DNA of 64,000 nucleotides from Lepidostoma basale (GCA_022606425.2 JAHDVF020001337.1:62001-126000); one strand, 5' to 3'; counted from the first letter of the stretch, positions 22,675 through 33,440 are shown. Program-made: numbers and translations. The notes: generated by a model from the sequence alone, not told the origin.

Positions 22675-23308
22675 TATATTTCCGCATTACATATTACAAA
22701 TTATATCGAATAGAAATGAAATTATGTATCGTTTTACTTACGTATTATTTTAGGTTATGTTATGACTCTACATGGAAAAACGTTAAATTCTAAGTAACAA
22801 TTCTATGAATTGGTATAATCTATTTTAATAATGTTATTTTAATGTAAAATTGTTCTGGCAGGGCGATAACCTATATCTTTTGGATTAGACGATTTACTTC
22901 AGCTGTTTTAGTTTTTCTCTGAAAAAAAAAATGCTGTGATAGGTAAACATATCCTTACATACAGCATTAGCTGCCTCAGTTGGAAAAATCCAGTAATATA
23001 ACATTTCCAAATGGTCTGACGTTCCCACGCCAGTGTTTTTTTTTTAATATACTGCTCATTTTAATATAATTATTTGATTTTTGCAGAGATGCCGACGCTA
23101 AGGATGATACCAGGAAAGACTCTTTGAGATAGGGTGAGGAACACGGCTATCCACGATATCTCCAAGGTGGAAGATGTCGTGAGATGGGGCACGCAACGCA
23201 AGATACTGGCATGTATGGATCCCACACCTCGATATGTGCAAGACAGATTGTTATATTTATGAACTAATTTTGAAATGGTATGTACAGGTTGGATTAATTG
23301 GTTTAATT
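22675..23308. repeat. Internal tandem duplication of Helitron A, unit 1
   Basis: Both units begin with GAATACAGATTATATTTCCG. The second starts at 23,309, a 634-bp offset. Unit 1 lacks about 14 bp that unit 2 and copy B share, so unit 2 is closer to the ancestral form. Unit 2 is split by the R1-type insertion and resumes at 29,319, ending near 29,740. Copy B has only one unit. Confidence 0.85.
23092..23272 (+). pseudogene. Captured RT C-terminal fragment (unit 1)
   Basis: It reads PTLRMIPGKTL-stop, then DRVRNTAIHDISKVEDVVRW. This matches the 'KTLRDRVRN.DIR..CKV.DVVRW' block of insect non-LTR reverse transcriptases. A TGA replaces the Arg codon of the 'TLRDR' block. The sister unit at 29,507-29,695 keeps that Arg. 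Confidence 0.7.
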
Positions 23309-23531
23309 GAATACAGATTATATTTCCGCATTACATATTTCAAAGTTTTAGTTCTAAATTATATCGAATAGAAATGAAATTATATATCGTTTTACTTACG
23401 TATTATTTTAGGTTATGTTATGACTCTACATGGAAAAACGTTAAATTCTAAGTAACAATTCTATGAATTGGTATAATCTATTTTAATAATGTTATTTTAA
23501 TGTAAAATTGTTCTGGCAGGGCGATAACCTA

Positions 23532-23544
23532 TATCTTTTGGATT
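23532..23544. repeat. Target-site duplication, left
   Basis: TATCTTTTGGATT lies directly before the poly(T) that is the antisense poly(A) tail of the retrotransposon. The same 13 bases occur at 29,306-29,318. Confidence 0.9.
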
Positions 23545-23845
23545 TTTTTTTTTTTTTTACTTGGGTTGTTCCTATTTTTTGTTGCCCTGCATTTTATTTA
23601 TCAGGGCGGTGTGGACTTGTTTAATTGGCATTTCAGCGAAGTAGTGTATCTTTGGGGTGGCAGAGATTTGCCGAGAAAAAGAAATAAAGAGTTTAGAGGG
23701 GAGAGAAGAAAATTAAAGAAGTGGAGTTCCTATCTATGGAATTCCATGGACTAGCTAATAAGCATCCCGACATTTGCCTTACAACTGAGGGAACCATGGA
23801 AAACCTCAGTCGGGACGCGACGTACCTGTAAAAAAAATACAATTG

Positions 23846-25987
23846 TTATTTATTGCTGACCCGCAACCGATCCACCACCGTGGTTGCGAAGTCCACGAAA
23901 CTGCATAGTGTATCTTTGTTGCGGAGGATGGCCGGGAGATCTGTGATGTGGATGTCTCTTCTTTGACACTCCTTCTCCAGTTTCCATCTCTCTCGCGTGT
24001 AGATGGGGCAATGGATGATAACGTGTTCGATTGTTTGGTCTGTTTGTGAGTCACAGGGACAGTGAGGTGAATCTTTGATCTTGAATCTGTGTAGATACGA
24101 GAGTGTGGCACCATGCCCAGTGAGAATTTGCGAGAGCTGGAACGAAGGTGCTATTCTCTTCCTCAGCTCTTTCGCATCTCTTATGGAGGGGAGAAAATTC
24201 TTGGTCCCGCTTCCGGTGGCGCTGTTCTCGTATCTCTCTTCCCACAGCTGATTCGTGTGTTCTCTGATAGTGCGCTTTGCGTAGCTGAGAGGAAACTCAG
24301 AGTAGAGCTTGGCAGTTTTGACCCTAAGGGCGGCCGCTTTAGCCAGCTCATCAGCTCTTTCGTTCCCTTCCAGCCCGTTGTGACCTCTGATCCACAAGAA
24401 GCTGCACTCGGTACCTCGGTCTCTAAGGATTTTGGAAGACTTTTGAATCTGAAAGACCATCGGATTGGTGGGCGCGCCGTCGCTCAGAGCCTTCGTCGCG
24501 CTCATGCAGTCGGTCAACACGTTGACTTTCCTCCACGAGGTGTCGGCGACGACCCATCTCAGGGCCTCTGCGATGGCGAAGAGTTCGGCCTGGAATACCG
24601 TGCAGTAATCCGCCATGGGCAGCTTCCTACACTTTAACTCTCCGGCTGCGCCAAACACTGCGAACGCCGCGCCAACCTTTCCTTCGGTCTTGCTTCCATC
24701 TGTGTAAATATCAATTTCGTCAGAGGGGAATGCATCTCTTCTGTATGTCTCAGGGTGGGCCGTCAATTCCCCGGTCTGCTCGACAGGATGCGGCAGCTCC
24801 GTCCACTTGACGACACCCTGGTACCCGCGGTCCCCCGGTAAGAGTTCGATCGAGCCGGTTCGTTTGACATCACCTATCATTTTGAGCTCCTTGAGCCTCA
24901 GGTCCAGCGGCATCAGGTCTGCTATCGCTTGAACAGAGGTCAGAGAGACGGTCCTATAGGCCTTACAAATTCTAATGCCTATCGTTCTCTGCACCCTGTT
25001 CAGCTTCAGCTGGATGTTATTCCTGCATGCCGCTTCTGCCCAGACGCTCGCCGCATAGGTGATGGTCGGCTCCACCACGCCGATATAAAGGGCCCGCAGT
25101 ACCTCCGGGCTGAGTCCCCATGTGGCCTTCGCCATGCACGTCAGCTTCTTGGTGTAATTGACGGCCTTTTTGCACGCCATGTCCACGTGTTTACTCCAGT
25201 TGAGAGTGTCGTCTAATACAATCCCCAGAACCTTGCAGTCCTTGGACAGCGGGAGAGGCTTCCCGTTCATCACGAGGTTAGGGGCTGACGCCTTTCTTCT
25301 CGTGATGAACAAAGCCTTAGTTTTCTCCTCTGAGAATTGCAATTTGACTCGATCCCCCCAGGAGGTGATCTGTTCGAGTGTTTCGTTGACTATCGCTTCC
25401 ACGGCTCCGACGTCTCGGTGCCTCACGATCAGCAGCACGTCGTCGGCGAAAGCCTGGATGTGGACTTCCTCGCGATACGGCAGCTGCAGAAGCTCGTCCA
25501 GCGCTATGTTCCAGAGAACCGGTCCGCAGGCTGATCCCTGGATGCAGCCCTTGCTCGTCGACCTGCTCGAGTAGGCCCCTGCGTGTCGTATCTCCACAGT
25601 CCTGTCCGAGAGGTAGTCTTTGAAGACGCCGTAGACGTTTCTCGGACAGTCATGTCGGGCGAGCTGCGACAGCAGATGGGGCCACCAGGCGTTGTCGAAC
25701 GCCCCTTTGATGTCTAGGGATATCACACAAGCGTGACACCCCTCGCTGTTTGCTTTCTTGATAAGGCCGACCGCAGATACCATCGCGTCCTCAGTGCCCA
25801 TCTGCCGGGTGAATCCGTACTGGCGGACGCTGAGCGCTCCCCGTCCTCCGAATCTCCAGGAGATGCGGTTGATCAGGAGCTTTTCGAGCGTCTTTCCCAG
25901 CACAGGAAGCAGTCCCAGGGGTCTGTAGGAGGCGACTTCTCCGTAGTCGTCCTTATTGGGCTGACTTTGACTCTCGCTATTTTCCAC
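23846..25987 (-). pseudogene. ORF2, downstream part: reverse transcriptase, RNase H, C-terminal zinc motif
   Basis: A 713-codon open stretch lies in a frame different from the upstream endonuclease part. RT motifs are SYRPLGLLPVLGKTLEKLL (20-38), LDIKGAFDNAWW (91-102, catalytic Asp92), GCIQGSACGPVLWN (147-160) and FADD (180-183). RNase H follows with its four acids visible: IYTDGS (Asp430), AELFAIAEA (Glu468), VLTDCMS (Asp493) and NERADELA (Asp546). Near the end CPCD..., EHVI and HCP form the C-terminal Cys/His motif of R1-like elements. It would copy element RNA into DNA at a nick. The stretch opens mid-domain, so its first ATG is not a true start: alignable RT sequence exists upstream in the other frame. 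Confidence 0.9.
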
Positions 25988-26064
25988 AGAATCGGAAAGG
26001 TCCCCAAACGCAGACAGGCATTGAAGATGCCGGTCAGCACCTCGAGGGCGGTCGCGAAAGCTCT

Positions 26065-27528
26065 CTAGCAGATGTCCGAGGTGAGATGGTCTCGTCCCGG
26101 CGCTCTGGTCGGATCCATGTTATTCAGCACTCTAGAGATCTCCTCAGCCGCGAATGGGACGTCGTCCTCCGCGAGCAGTGACTCGTAGTCGTTTCGACGA
26201 ATGCAGAGCTGCTCGGGCGTTTCGCGTGAAGTTACGTCTGCGGGGAAAAAATGTTCCAGAAGTGCGGTCGCCGTCTCAAGCGCGGAGTCGGTGGTGTTAT
26301 TCCCGAATTTGAGGGTGGCGGGAGGCGGACGCCGGGCGCTCTTCATGATCCTCTGTACAGACGACCAGACCGTCTCTTTATTTTGAATGCAGCAGAACTC
26401 TTTCCAGCTGTTAATCTTCGCGTGTCTGATCGCGTCTTTATATTTTTGCTTTATTTCCAGATAGGCGGGCAACGTCACGAGCTCCTTGCGGACTGGGCCG
26501 GAACTTGCGAGTTTCCTTCTGGCCCGGACGACCTCCCTCTTCATGTCGTCCAGGTCTGAGTTCCACCACGGGTTCCTCCGGCGCTCGGGAGGCTTGATGG
26601 TCGGTATTGACTCCCGACACGCGTCCGCGATTGCCTCGATGTAGTCCCCCACCTGCCTGTTGAGCGCGCTTTGTCGCGTGTTAGATTCGATGTTTTCGAC
26701 TGTGAGCTGTTTGGATACGAGGTTAATTCGTAGCGACTTGTCAAATTTTTTCCAGTTCGCTCTGCTCGTCTTGTACAGGAATGTAGTTTCGCATCTCCCG
26801 GCGTCGGGACTCTTGCGCAGCGACACGGTAAAAGTGATGGCGTTGTGGTCGGACAAGGCGGCTATGTCTCTATCCACCCTCCAGTGCTCCACTTCCTTGA
26901 TGAGGTTGGCGGAGCAGACGGTCACGTCGATGACGCTGCTGAGAAGAGCGCTCCCTCGCATCGTTTCGAAAGTCGGAACGGAGCCCTCGTTCAACACGTG
27001 TAGCTGGTTGTGGGAAATAAATTGATCGACCCTGTCTCCTCTCTTGTCGGTCCGTTTACTCCCCCACCAAATGCTCTTCGCGTTGACGTCGGCCCCGATC
27101 AGGATGCGGTGGTGCCTCTTCTTGTCTATCAGCTCACCGGCCTTGAGGAGTCCGGCGTCTATGTCATCGCCTGGAGGAAAGTAGAGAGAGCCCACCACCA
27201 AAGGAGGTCCTCCCACTTCTGCCTGTACAAATATGTTCGCGCGATCGCTGTGCTCGTCCAGAAGAATAGATCTCTCGGCCAGTTTCGGGTTCAAAATAAT
27301 CACGGCCGCTTTAGCCGGCGAATCCGCACTGCCTTTTTGGTACACCGGACCGTCGTACGTTGACTTGGTAATTATTCCCGCGCGTCCAGTGTACGGCTCC
27401 TGAATAATCGCGACGTCATATTTTAGTGATGTGATGTTTCTAAGAAAAGATAGGGTGGCTGTCTCGCACCGTTGAAGGTTCGCTTGAGCAACCCTGCATT
27501 CCCAATTCGTCGACGCTTCACTGGCCAT
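26065..27528 (-). pseudogene. ORF2, upstream part: apurinic-type endonuclease and RT N-terminal region
   Basis: The ATG at 27,528 overlaps the end of ORF1 by 11 bases. Residues 10-235 form an AP-endonuclease-like domain with Asn17 (QAN), Glu44 (IIQEP), Asp147 and Asn149 (GADVN), and Ser226-Asp227-His228 (LSDHN). WWGS (154-157) is typical of R1-like enzymes. This domain would nick the target for target-primed reverse transcription. The frame stops with TAG at 26,067-26,065. After that stop the same frame stays alignable (EVLTGIFNACLRLGTFPILW) to about 26,000, where a one-base shift moves the coding frame to the downstream part. So there is one stop and one frameshift, about 60-90 bases apart. 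Confidence 0.9.
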
Positions 27529-28894
27529 AATCCACCCTGGCCCTGTAAGCGACGACGTGCCTCTGGTAGTGAGGACACTCCTCGGAGAACACTCGATGAG
27601 TGGTCGCGAGGCGAGTTTTGTCAGATCTGTTGGAGCGCTCGCAGCTGATACAAGTATCGCTCGCGCCCGCTGCCTTCTTGCAGCTAGCCGCCTTGTGTTC
27701 GCCGCCGCAGCGCCAACAGGCCTCCTTGCTCCTGCAGTGGACAGAAGTGTGTCCGTACGACAAACACTTCTGGCAGGTAAGCACTGCCAGGTACTCCGCT
27801 ACGCGGGCCCTCGCGTACCCCACATTTACAGTTTTATTTTGCCCATTAATTAAGAGCCCATATACCGGCGGCGCGACGGAGAGGATGGCGCACTTTCGAT
27901 CTTTATCCTTGCGGAACCCGACGAAGAAGAGGACCGAAGCCAACTCCTCCCTCGAGGCTCCCGCAAGGAGTCCCTCTAGGGCTCTGTTCTGTGAGAAGAG
28001 GGCGGCGACGACGTCTTCCTTGGACATCGTCGCGTCCACTCCCTTAATGATCACGCGCGGGCGGAGTTTGACCTCCTCCCGCACCTCCAAGGTGGCGTTT
28101 TGTGTGACCGCATCCTTAAAAATGCGGCACTCTTCCAGGGTGTCGCACCTGACGATCACCTTGGTCGCGGTTCTCTTTAGACTCTGGATGCCGACTCCGA
28201 GAGCCGTCACCTTAACGTTTTGCTTAACGATCCTCTCGATCGCCTCGCCGGCCATTGTCTCCTTTCCGGAGATGACCACGGTGTGCCCAGCTTTAGGGCT
28301 CACGCCGGGTGAAGCTATTGTCTGATTTGACTGATATGAGGTTTTGTTGGCGCTGCGGGGGGTCGCAGCGGCCCCGGCGTAGCTTTTGGAAGTCGAAGCT
28401 TCCACTGCGATTGGCGCGTCTACAGGTGCGGACGGGTGAGGGCCAAGTGCAAGTCGCGCAGAGTGCGCCTCTTCCCTCCTCAGGCTCTCTTCCGCGTGCT
28501 CCAACTTCAGGCGGAGCACCTCGCAAGAGAGCCTCTCCTTCAGCTCGCGGATCTCCAGGTCCTTGGCGGCCACCTCTTCTCCTATGGCCTTGAGGCAGTC
28601 CATCACCTCCGCTTTTATGGCGACTTTAATATTGCCACTGTTCTTCATGGCAACAGTGGCTCTCTTGATCAGCTCGCCGATTATGGCGGAAGGCTCGTCT
28701 GCTTTGGTCCTCGAAACAGAACTCGGAGGGGGGCTCGTTGAAGGGGAAGTGGGCTTCAAGGGAGGGCTCGGATCTGAGCTCAGAGGAGGGGAGGGGGGGG
28801 ACTTCGAGGTGGAGGGAGTGGGATCCGTGGACGAAGTCCCTCTCTTGGGCTTCGCCATCCTCTTGGGAGAGGGCGCCATCGCTCGTGCGCTCAT
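27518..28894 (-). CDS. ORF1 nucleic-acid-binding (Gag-like) protein of the R1-type element
   Basis: An intact 458-residue frame. Residues about 10-65 are Ser/Pro-rich and about 95-150 are charged with coiled-coil character (EIRELKERL...). A middle region near 260-345 resembles the RNA-recognition-like fold expected in such proteins, judged from spacing only. Near the C-terminus are three zinc knuckles: C-x2-C-x4-H-x4-C (about 374-387), C-x2-C-x3-H-x4-C (about 393-405) and a longer C-x2-C...H-x6-C (about 415-440). Such proteins bind element RNA and form the ribonucleoprotein. The ATG at 28,894 follows an AT-rich leader. The stop TGA lies just inside ORF2 (ATGGCCAGTGA), suggesting coupled re-initiation for ORF2. 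Confidence 0.9.
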   Translation of the reverse strand: MSARAMAPSPKRMAKPKRGTSSTDPTPSTSKSPPSPPLSSDPSPPLKPTSPSTSPPPSSVSRTKADEPSAIIGELIKRATVAMKNSGNIKVAIKAEVMDCLKAIGEEVAAKDLEIRELKERLSCEVLRLKLEHAEESLRREEAHSARLALGPHPSAPVDAPIAVEASTSKSYAGAAATPRSANKTSYQSNQTIASPGVSPKAGHTVVISGKETMAGEAIERIVKQNVKVTALGVGIQSLKRTATKVIVRCDTLEECRIFKDAVTQNATLEVREEVKLRPRVIIKGVDATMSKEDVVAALFSQNRALEGLLAGASREELASVLFFVGFRKDKDRKCAILSVAPPVYGLLINGQNKTVNVGYARARVAEYLAVLTCQKCLSYGHTSVHCRSKEACWRCGGEHKAASCKKAAGASDTCISCERSNRSDKTRLATTHRVFSEECPHYQRHVVAYRARVDYGQ

Positions 28895-29305
28895 CTACCC
28901 AATTAACATATTTTCAAAAAAAAAAATTAAATATTTTTTCCGAAAATATTTTGGGAATTTTAGACCGTTGAAGGTGAAAAAGCTGGAATATCGTGGAATA
29001 GCACCACGATCACGAAAATGTGGAAATTTTGAAAAATTTCTATCGGGGGGGGGGGTAGGTACAGAAAAGTCACTTTCTATCACAAGTCCTGCTGAGCCGC
29101 CCTTAAATATTGATTAAACGATTTTATAGCGACGATTTTGGATTCAGGGAGAGGAGACATTTTGGAAGGAACTTATTCACAATTATTAGCACAAGACACT
29201 TAGAAATACGATAAAGGCACACGAATTTAAAGAGAATACATAATTAAACATTAAAATACTAAACACAAATTGTTAACACTACAAATAATAAGAAATTCAC
29301 CGTTT

Positions 29306-29318
29306 TATCTTTTGGATT
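29306..29318. repeat. Target-site duplication, right
   Basis: TATCTTTTGGATT is identical to 23,532-23,544. Together they mark the ends of the R1-type insertion. The Helitron sequence resumes directly after it. Confidence 0.9.
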
Positions 29319-29506
29319 AGACGATTTACTTCAGCTGTTTTAGTTTTTCTCTGAAAAAAAAAAATGCTGTGATAGGTAAACATATCCTTACATACAGAAT
29401 TAGCTGCCTCAGTTGGAAAAATCTACTAATATAACATTTCCAAATGGTCTGACGTTCCCACGCCAGTGTTTTTTTTTTAATATACTGCTCATTTTAATAT
29501 AATTAT

Positions 29507-29695
29507 TTGATTTTTGCAGAGATGCCGACGCTAAGGATGATACCAGGAAAGACTCTTCGAGATAGGGTGAGGAACACGGCTATCCACGATATCTCCAAGG
29601 TGGAAGATGTCGTGAGATGGGGCACGCAACGCAAGATACTGGCAAAGATGGATCCCACACCTCGATATGTGCAAGACAGATTGTTATATTTATGA
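29507..29695 (+). pseudogene. Captured RT C-terminal fragment (unit 2)
   Basis: An open 62-codon frame reads MPTLRMIPGKTLRDRVRN and DISKVEDVVRW, then KMDPTPRYVQDRLLYL. It is the same captured block as at 23,092 but without the internal stop. It stays too short to be functional. Confidence 0.7.
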
Positions 29696-29744
29696 ACTAA
29701 TTTTGAAATGGTATGTACAGGTTGGATTAATTGGTTTAATTCCA

Positions 29745-29975
29745 CTATTAGAGGCAGAACAGGAGTGTCGGACATCATCGGAAGAGTGGCAGCGCTAAAA
29801 TGGCATGCCGCTCGCAGCCCTGATGATAGATGAACTGTAACCCGAAACCCAGGACGTCCTCAACTTCGATGGAGGGACGACATTGGATGCGTGTTGCCCA
29901 GGATCGACAGACATTGAATCAGATGGAGGAGGCCTACGCCCAGGAGTGAACGGATATAGACTCATGATGATGATG
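29745..29975 (+). pseudogene. Captured RT extreme C-terminus with (GAT)n tail
   Basis: Frames contain LLEAEQECRTSSEEWQR, then PSMEGRHWMRVAQDRQTLNQ and MEEAYAQ. These match the C-terminal 'RWRDDI...WMRVAQDR..W...EEAYAQ' of RTE-like elements. A short GATGATGATGA run (about 29,965-29,975) looks like the original microsatellite tail, so the Helitron captured a piece of retrotransposon with its 3' end. Confidence 0.65.
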
Positions 29976-29979
29976 ATAC

Positions 29980-30300
29980 AAAACATTGAAACACCTACAT
30001 TCAACATTTTAAATATTTCTGGAATGGGTAAAATTCTGCAACAATGAAAGTTCATTGTATGGAATGAATGCTTTAAATTATCAACTGATTTCTGTAGAAT
30101 CACACTCCAAAGGAGAATTGATTCAATGTATATTTCCAGACATCACACAAATTTAAAAATTTAGTCATTGGTTAAGTGAATGTGCATTATTAGCTTCATC
30201 TAATGGACATCAAAATCAAGAGTTTTGTTTCTCTAAACATTGTATTTCTAAGAGCATTATTATGACCTTGAATGGTATATGTATGAATGTTTAATGCAAA
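29980..30300 (+). pseudogene. Helitron helicase remnant
   Basis: Read across frames: FNILNISGMGKI (near 29,998-30,035), then the region around 30,110 giving ELIQCIFPDITQI and HWLSECALLASSN. Helitron Pif1-type helicases have a comparable segment (ELI...FP.I....WL.ERAILA.KN). Copy B carries the same piece in a cleaner frame (45,411-45,079). No Walker motifs and no Rep domain remain. Confidence 0.5.
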
Positions 30301-30754
30301 TGTGATATAGTATATTTTTGTTTTTTTAATTTCACTTAAAATATTAAGGAAAAAATTAAGACTGGACGTTACAAAAATGGTTTAAAAATAAAGCTGAAAA
30401 AGATAAATATTAACTTTTTTTGGGTGGCATCTTTAGGGTAACGTTTTAACTACACTATATTATTAAATCATAGCTATGTTTAAGACCAATTGGCATCAAA
30501 AACTCATTTCAGACTTTTTGTAAACTTGCCACCTTGGTAACGCCCAGCCTTCAATTGTTCAATTCACATTAGTATTATTCAAGTTCACAGCAAGTTTGCT
30601 TGGATTAAACAAATGTTTTAAAGATATGAACTGAATTAGGATACACACATTCTTACACCTATACACATGTCATTTTATCCAATAAAATAATTGATATTGA
30701 ACTTTAATTGTATTTCTTTAATATATATTGGGTGTATTTATATACTCTTATATA

Positions 30755-30784
30755 GCAATAGCGAAGCGTTGCCGGGTCAGCTAG
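30755..30784 (+). other. Helitron A 3' hairpin and CTAG end
   Basis: GCAATAGCGAAGCGTTGC can fold (GCAA/TTGC with an inner GC/GC), followed by CGGGTCAG and CTAG. Copy B ends identically at 44,664. This is the expected termination signal for Helitron transfer. Confidence 0.8.
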
Positions 30785-32520
30785 TTGTATATAAAACAAA
30801 TTGTTCATTTGAAAAATATCGACAACTATTTTTAGAAGTGCTAATTATTGTAAGAAAGCTATTCCTTAATTTACAAACCATTGAACCTGATCTATAAAAG
30901 TGAACGTGCGGTGAATCCTCCTCCGCAACTTATATTAGCCTAATGATTGTACATATGTAAAGCGCAAACATGAGAAGCCTGTGGCTTATATTATCTTGTG
31001 GATCTTATACAACACCATTACCAGCACGTCAACACGGTGATCACGAACATTTATTTGAAAAACCAACAACTAAAAAAATATTTATGTTTTAAAGTGTATT
31101 TTATTGGTAGAAGTATAATATAAATATTCATATTTTTTAAATAACGATTCTATTATAATACGAGTATGTGTTAAGATTTATTCCACTTACTTTTTTAGTA
31201 TCGACCGACTTTGGTTGGTGGTAAATAATTTTTGTTTTTGATTGATTTTATATAAACATTTTTTCACTTTGACAATTTTTTTTTAACTCAATTTTTTTAT
31301 ATTTTCATTGTTTCTCGTATTTTTGTTTTTTACATTTATTAAATTCTTAAAGAATTTTTTTTTGAGTTGTATATCAATTAAAGTATAAATATAATACTGA
31401 AATATTAAAAAAAAAAAAATTGTTATTTGAAATTTTATAGTAAAAGTTCATTGAAAATATTGAACATAAAAATGTTTTGTAAAAAAATCTTTTTAAAGTG
31501 TACAATATATTAACTTAAAATCCACGAATGTTTGTGTTTTCGTTGTTTACGAAATATGGTAGCGAGCTGCCTAAACCGGCAGAAGACGCAATCATTAGAG
31601 AATTTAATCTAAAAATACAATACATTTAAAAATATTTTAAGCAAACACATTTTTAATTTCTTCATTTATTGAAATATTTGGGAGAGAACATTACCCTTTC
31701 ATTTTAAATAGGCTGTGCCTCTCGGTTTCCCTCCATAAACAAGAACCAAAACTTTTTCGTTCATATAATTATTTAGTAAGTACCCCTCATAAACGAAGAA
31801 CATACTAAATTATAATTAATAAATCTCATTTTCGCTTCTCCAAAGCTTGCGATGCGCACAGTTTGGACAGAATTACTGGTATCTGGCTGAATTTCTACGA
31901 AGATAACGTAGCTAAGTTTATACTGTTACTTAATACAGTATTTGTGAGTTCTCGTTAAAAAATAAAGACAAACCATTAAAGAACAACATTGAACTCGAAA
32001 ACATTGTAAAATCCTAAATCTCGAGAACACTTTGTAGGTTACGAGCAAAGTATTGAAAACGAAATAACAGTAGTATAAAATTTCACGAAATATAACGTTT
32101 TCCTAATTTACATTGAAAAACATATATTTTGTTACGAATAAAAAAAAACACAAAAACTAAAACATTTTATTTGTTGTTTCTTAAACAATGAAAGATCTAT
32201 TTTCTAGAAGTTTAACGAAATTCTAGACATTTGATAATGCCCTAGTAGGTGAATATAATGTTATTACCATAACATGTAATAAAACTTCTAGGATACACGT
32301 TTATGTTTGTATTAATTACATAATTACAACGTTTTATTTTATCCGTTAATTACTCATATGTAAAATAAATATATGTTATAATGCGTATATTGGTTACCTT
32401 TAAGAAAAATCTGATAAAAAAAGTAAATCAAACCTTCACGTTCGGAATTTGTAGACACAATAATATGACAAACTAGCAGGTAATTCTTTGTAATATAAAA
32501 ATTAACTTATAATATATAAG
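30785..32520. other. No gene seen
   Basis: Very AT-rich, with many homopolymer runs. A weak rep-H5 trace lies near 32,205-32,290. No domain recognised. Confidence 0.5.
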
Positions 32521-32524
32521 ATAA

Positions 32525-32755
32525 TCAAATGATTTTACTGAAATCTCTCGATGGAAGTTCATTTTAAATAATAATTAAATAAAACGATGTTTTTTAACTA
32601 CTTCCACTTTTGTCTTTATTTAGACAGCGACCGGTTTCGCCAGGCTCGCAGTCTGTCGATGCCAGCGAGCCTGGCGAAACCGGTCGCTGTCTAAATAAAG
32701 ACAAATGTGGAAGAAGTTAAAAAACATCGTTTTATTTAATTATTATTTAAAATAT
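32525..32755. repeat. rep-H3 fold-back element
   Basis: A palindrome: CAGCGACCGGTTTCGCCAGG, CTCGC in the left arm, repeated inverted as GCGAGCCTGGCGAAACCGGT, CGCTG in the right arm around a 14-base centre. The plus-strand right arm fits stem II GCCAG/CTGGC, GAAA, and ACCGGTC as a self-complementary stem III with GTC. The core before stem II reads CTGTCGAT, so C3-A9 are not conserved here. Single arms occur at 43,855-43,995 and 62,935-63,080. Confidence 0.8.
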
Positions 32756-33440
32756 ATAAGCCTAGATTATCATAACTGTAGAATAATTATTAATGAGGTA
32801 AGAATCATTGTTGTGTTTGTCTTAAGGGCGATTTGGTATCATTTAAGCCAACATCTTACACTTAATTGTCCAAGGGCAATATCGTGATGACACTTATTAA
32901 TGTAATATCCACATTTTGAACATGATATAAAATCCATTTGACAATGCATAAAACTATTTCGTATTTCTATAATTCAAAACATGCGATGAGCAAATAATAT
33001 ATAGAGCTAAGGTATTTAAAAATCGGAACAACACACAGAATTTACCCAGTACCCAAATTACATACTTTTCCAGTAACGCATGTATACAATACACTAACAA
33101 ATTATATCTCATACCATTCACATTCAAATACGCATTAGTATATGTGTATTTGTGTAGCATCATTGTATATAATTCTCTCTGCTTTGTTTTGATTCCACCC
33201 TACAGGGCCTAACCATAAACCTCCCCATCATCCTTTGCAGCCTTCCACCCTCTCCCCGTAGAAGGAAACAGACAGAGAATAGAAGGAGAGAGATGGGAAG
33301 ATGATTGTTTTTAGACTACAGATCAAATATCTCTCAGACAAAGCTGTGTGCTTTAAAAATCGATGTGAAAATAACTTAGCTGTGTATTTCATATTAATTT
33401 GGTACATAAAAGATATTCGAACATTTTTATTACTGGAAAG
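32756..33440. other. No gene seen
   Basis: AT-rich except a CT-rich patch at about 33,190-33,300. Nothing recognisable. Confidence 0.5.

Larger units (their letters stand above)
23545..29305 (-). mobile_element. R1-type non-LTR retrotransposon, near full length
   Basis: The 5.76-kb element lies on the minus strand between two copies of TATCTTTTGGATT. Its order is a 5' leader of about 410 bp, ORF1 (28,894-27,518), ORF2 (27,528-23,846), a 3' UTR of about 290 bp and a poly(A) of about 14-16 (poly(T) on this strand). GC content is visibly higher than the host sequence. The RT palm and C-terminal CCHC-like motif resemble the R1/TRAS/SART group. The RNase H domain also recalls I and LOA groups, so the clade is tentative. 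It inserted at a non-rDNA site, in unit 2 of Helitron A. Full length and a clean target duplication suggest a fairly young insertion, yet ORF2 is already broken. Confidence 0.9.
21204..30784 (+). mobile_element. Helitron copy A (non-autonomous, interrupted)
   Basis: The 5' end begins TC after an A, then TATAAATAAAAGGCAG. The 3' end is a hairpin around GCAATAGCGAAGCGTTGC, then CGGGTCAG and CTAG, followed by T. TC start, hairpin plus CTAG end, and insertion between A and T are Helitron hallmarks. Copy B (44,664-48,070) matches along nearly its whole length on the other strand. The cargo is a hAT-like insertion, several reverse-transcriptase 3' ends and a short helicase-like remnant. No Rep domain is present, so it needed proteins from elsewhere. 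Without the nested retrotransposon and the internal duplication it is about 3.2 kb. Confidence 0.85.

Noticed and set aside
24113..29117. Several long plus-strand open frames, e.g. 24,113-24,637, 27,600-28,325 and 28,563-29,117
   Set aside because: They are antisense to the GC-rich coding regions of the R1-type element, where stop codons are rare in other frames. They encode no recognisable domain.
29795..30103. 102-codon minus-strand frame, and its twin at 45,363-45,671 on the plus strand
   Set aside because: The opposite strand reads as an RT C-terminus and helicase remnant with known motifs. This frame is their antisense shadow.
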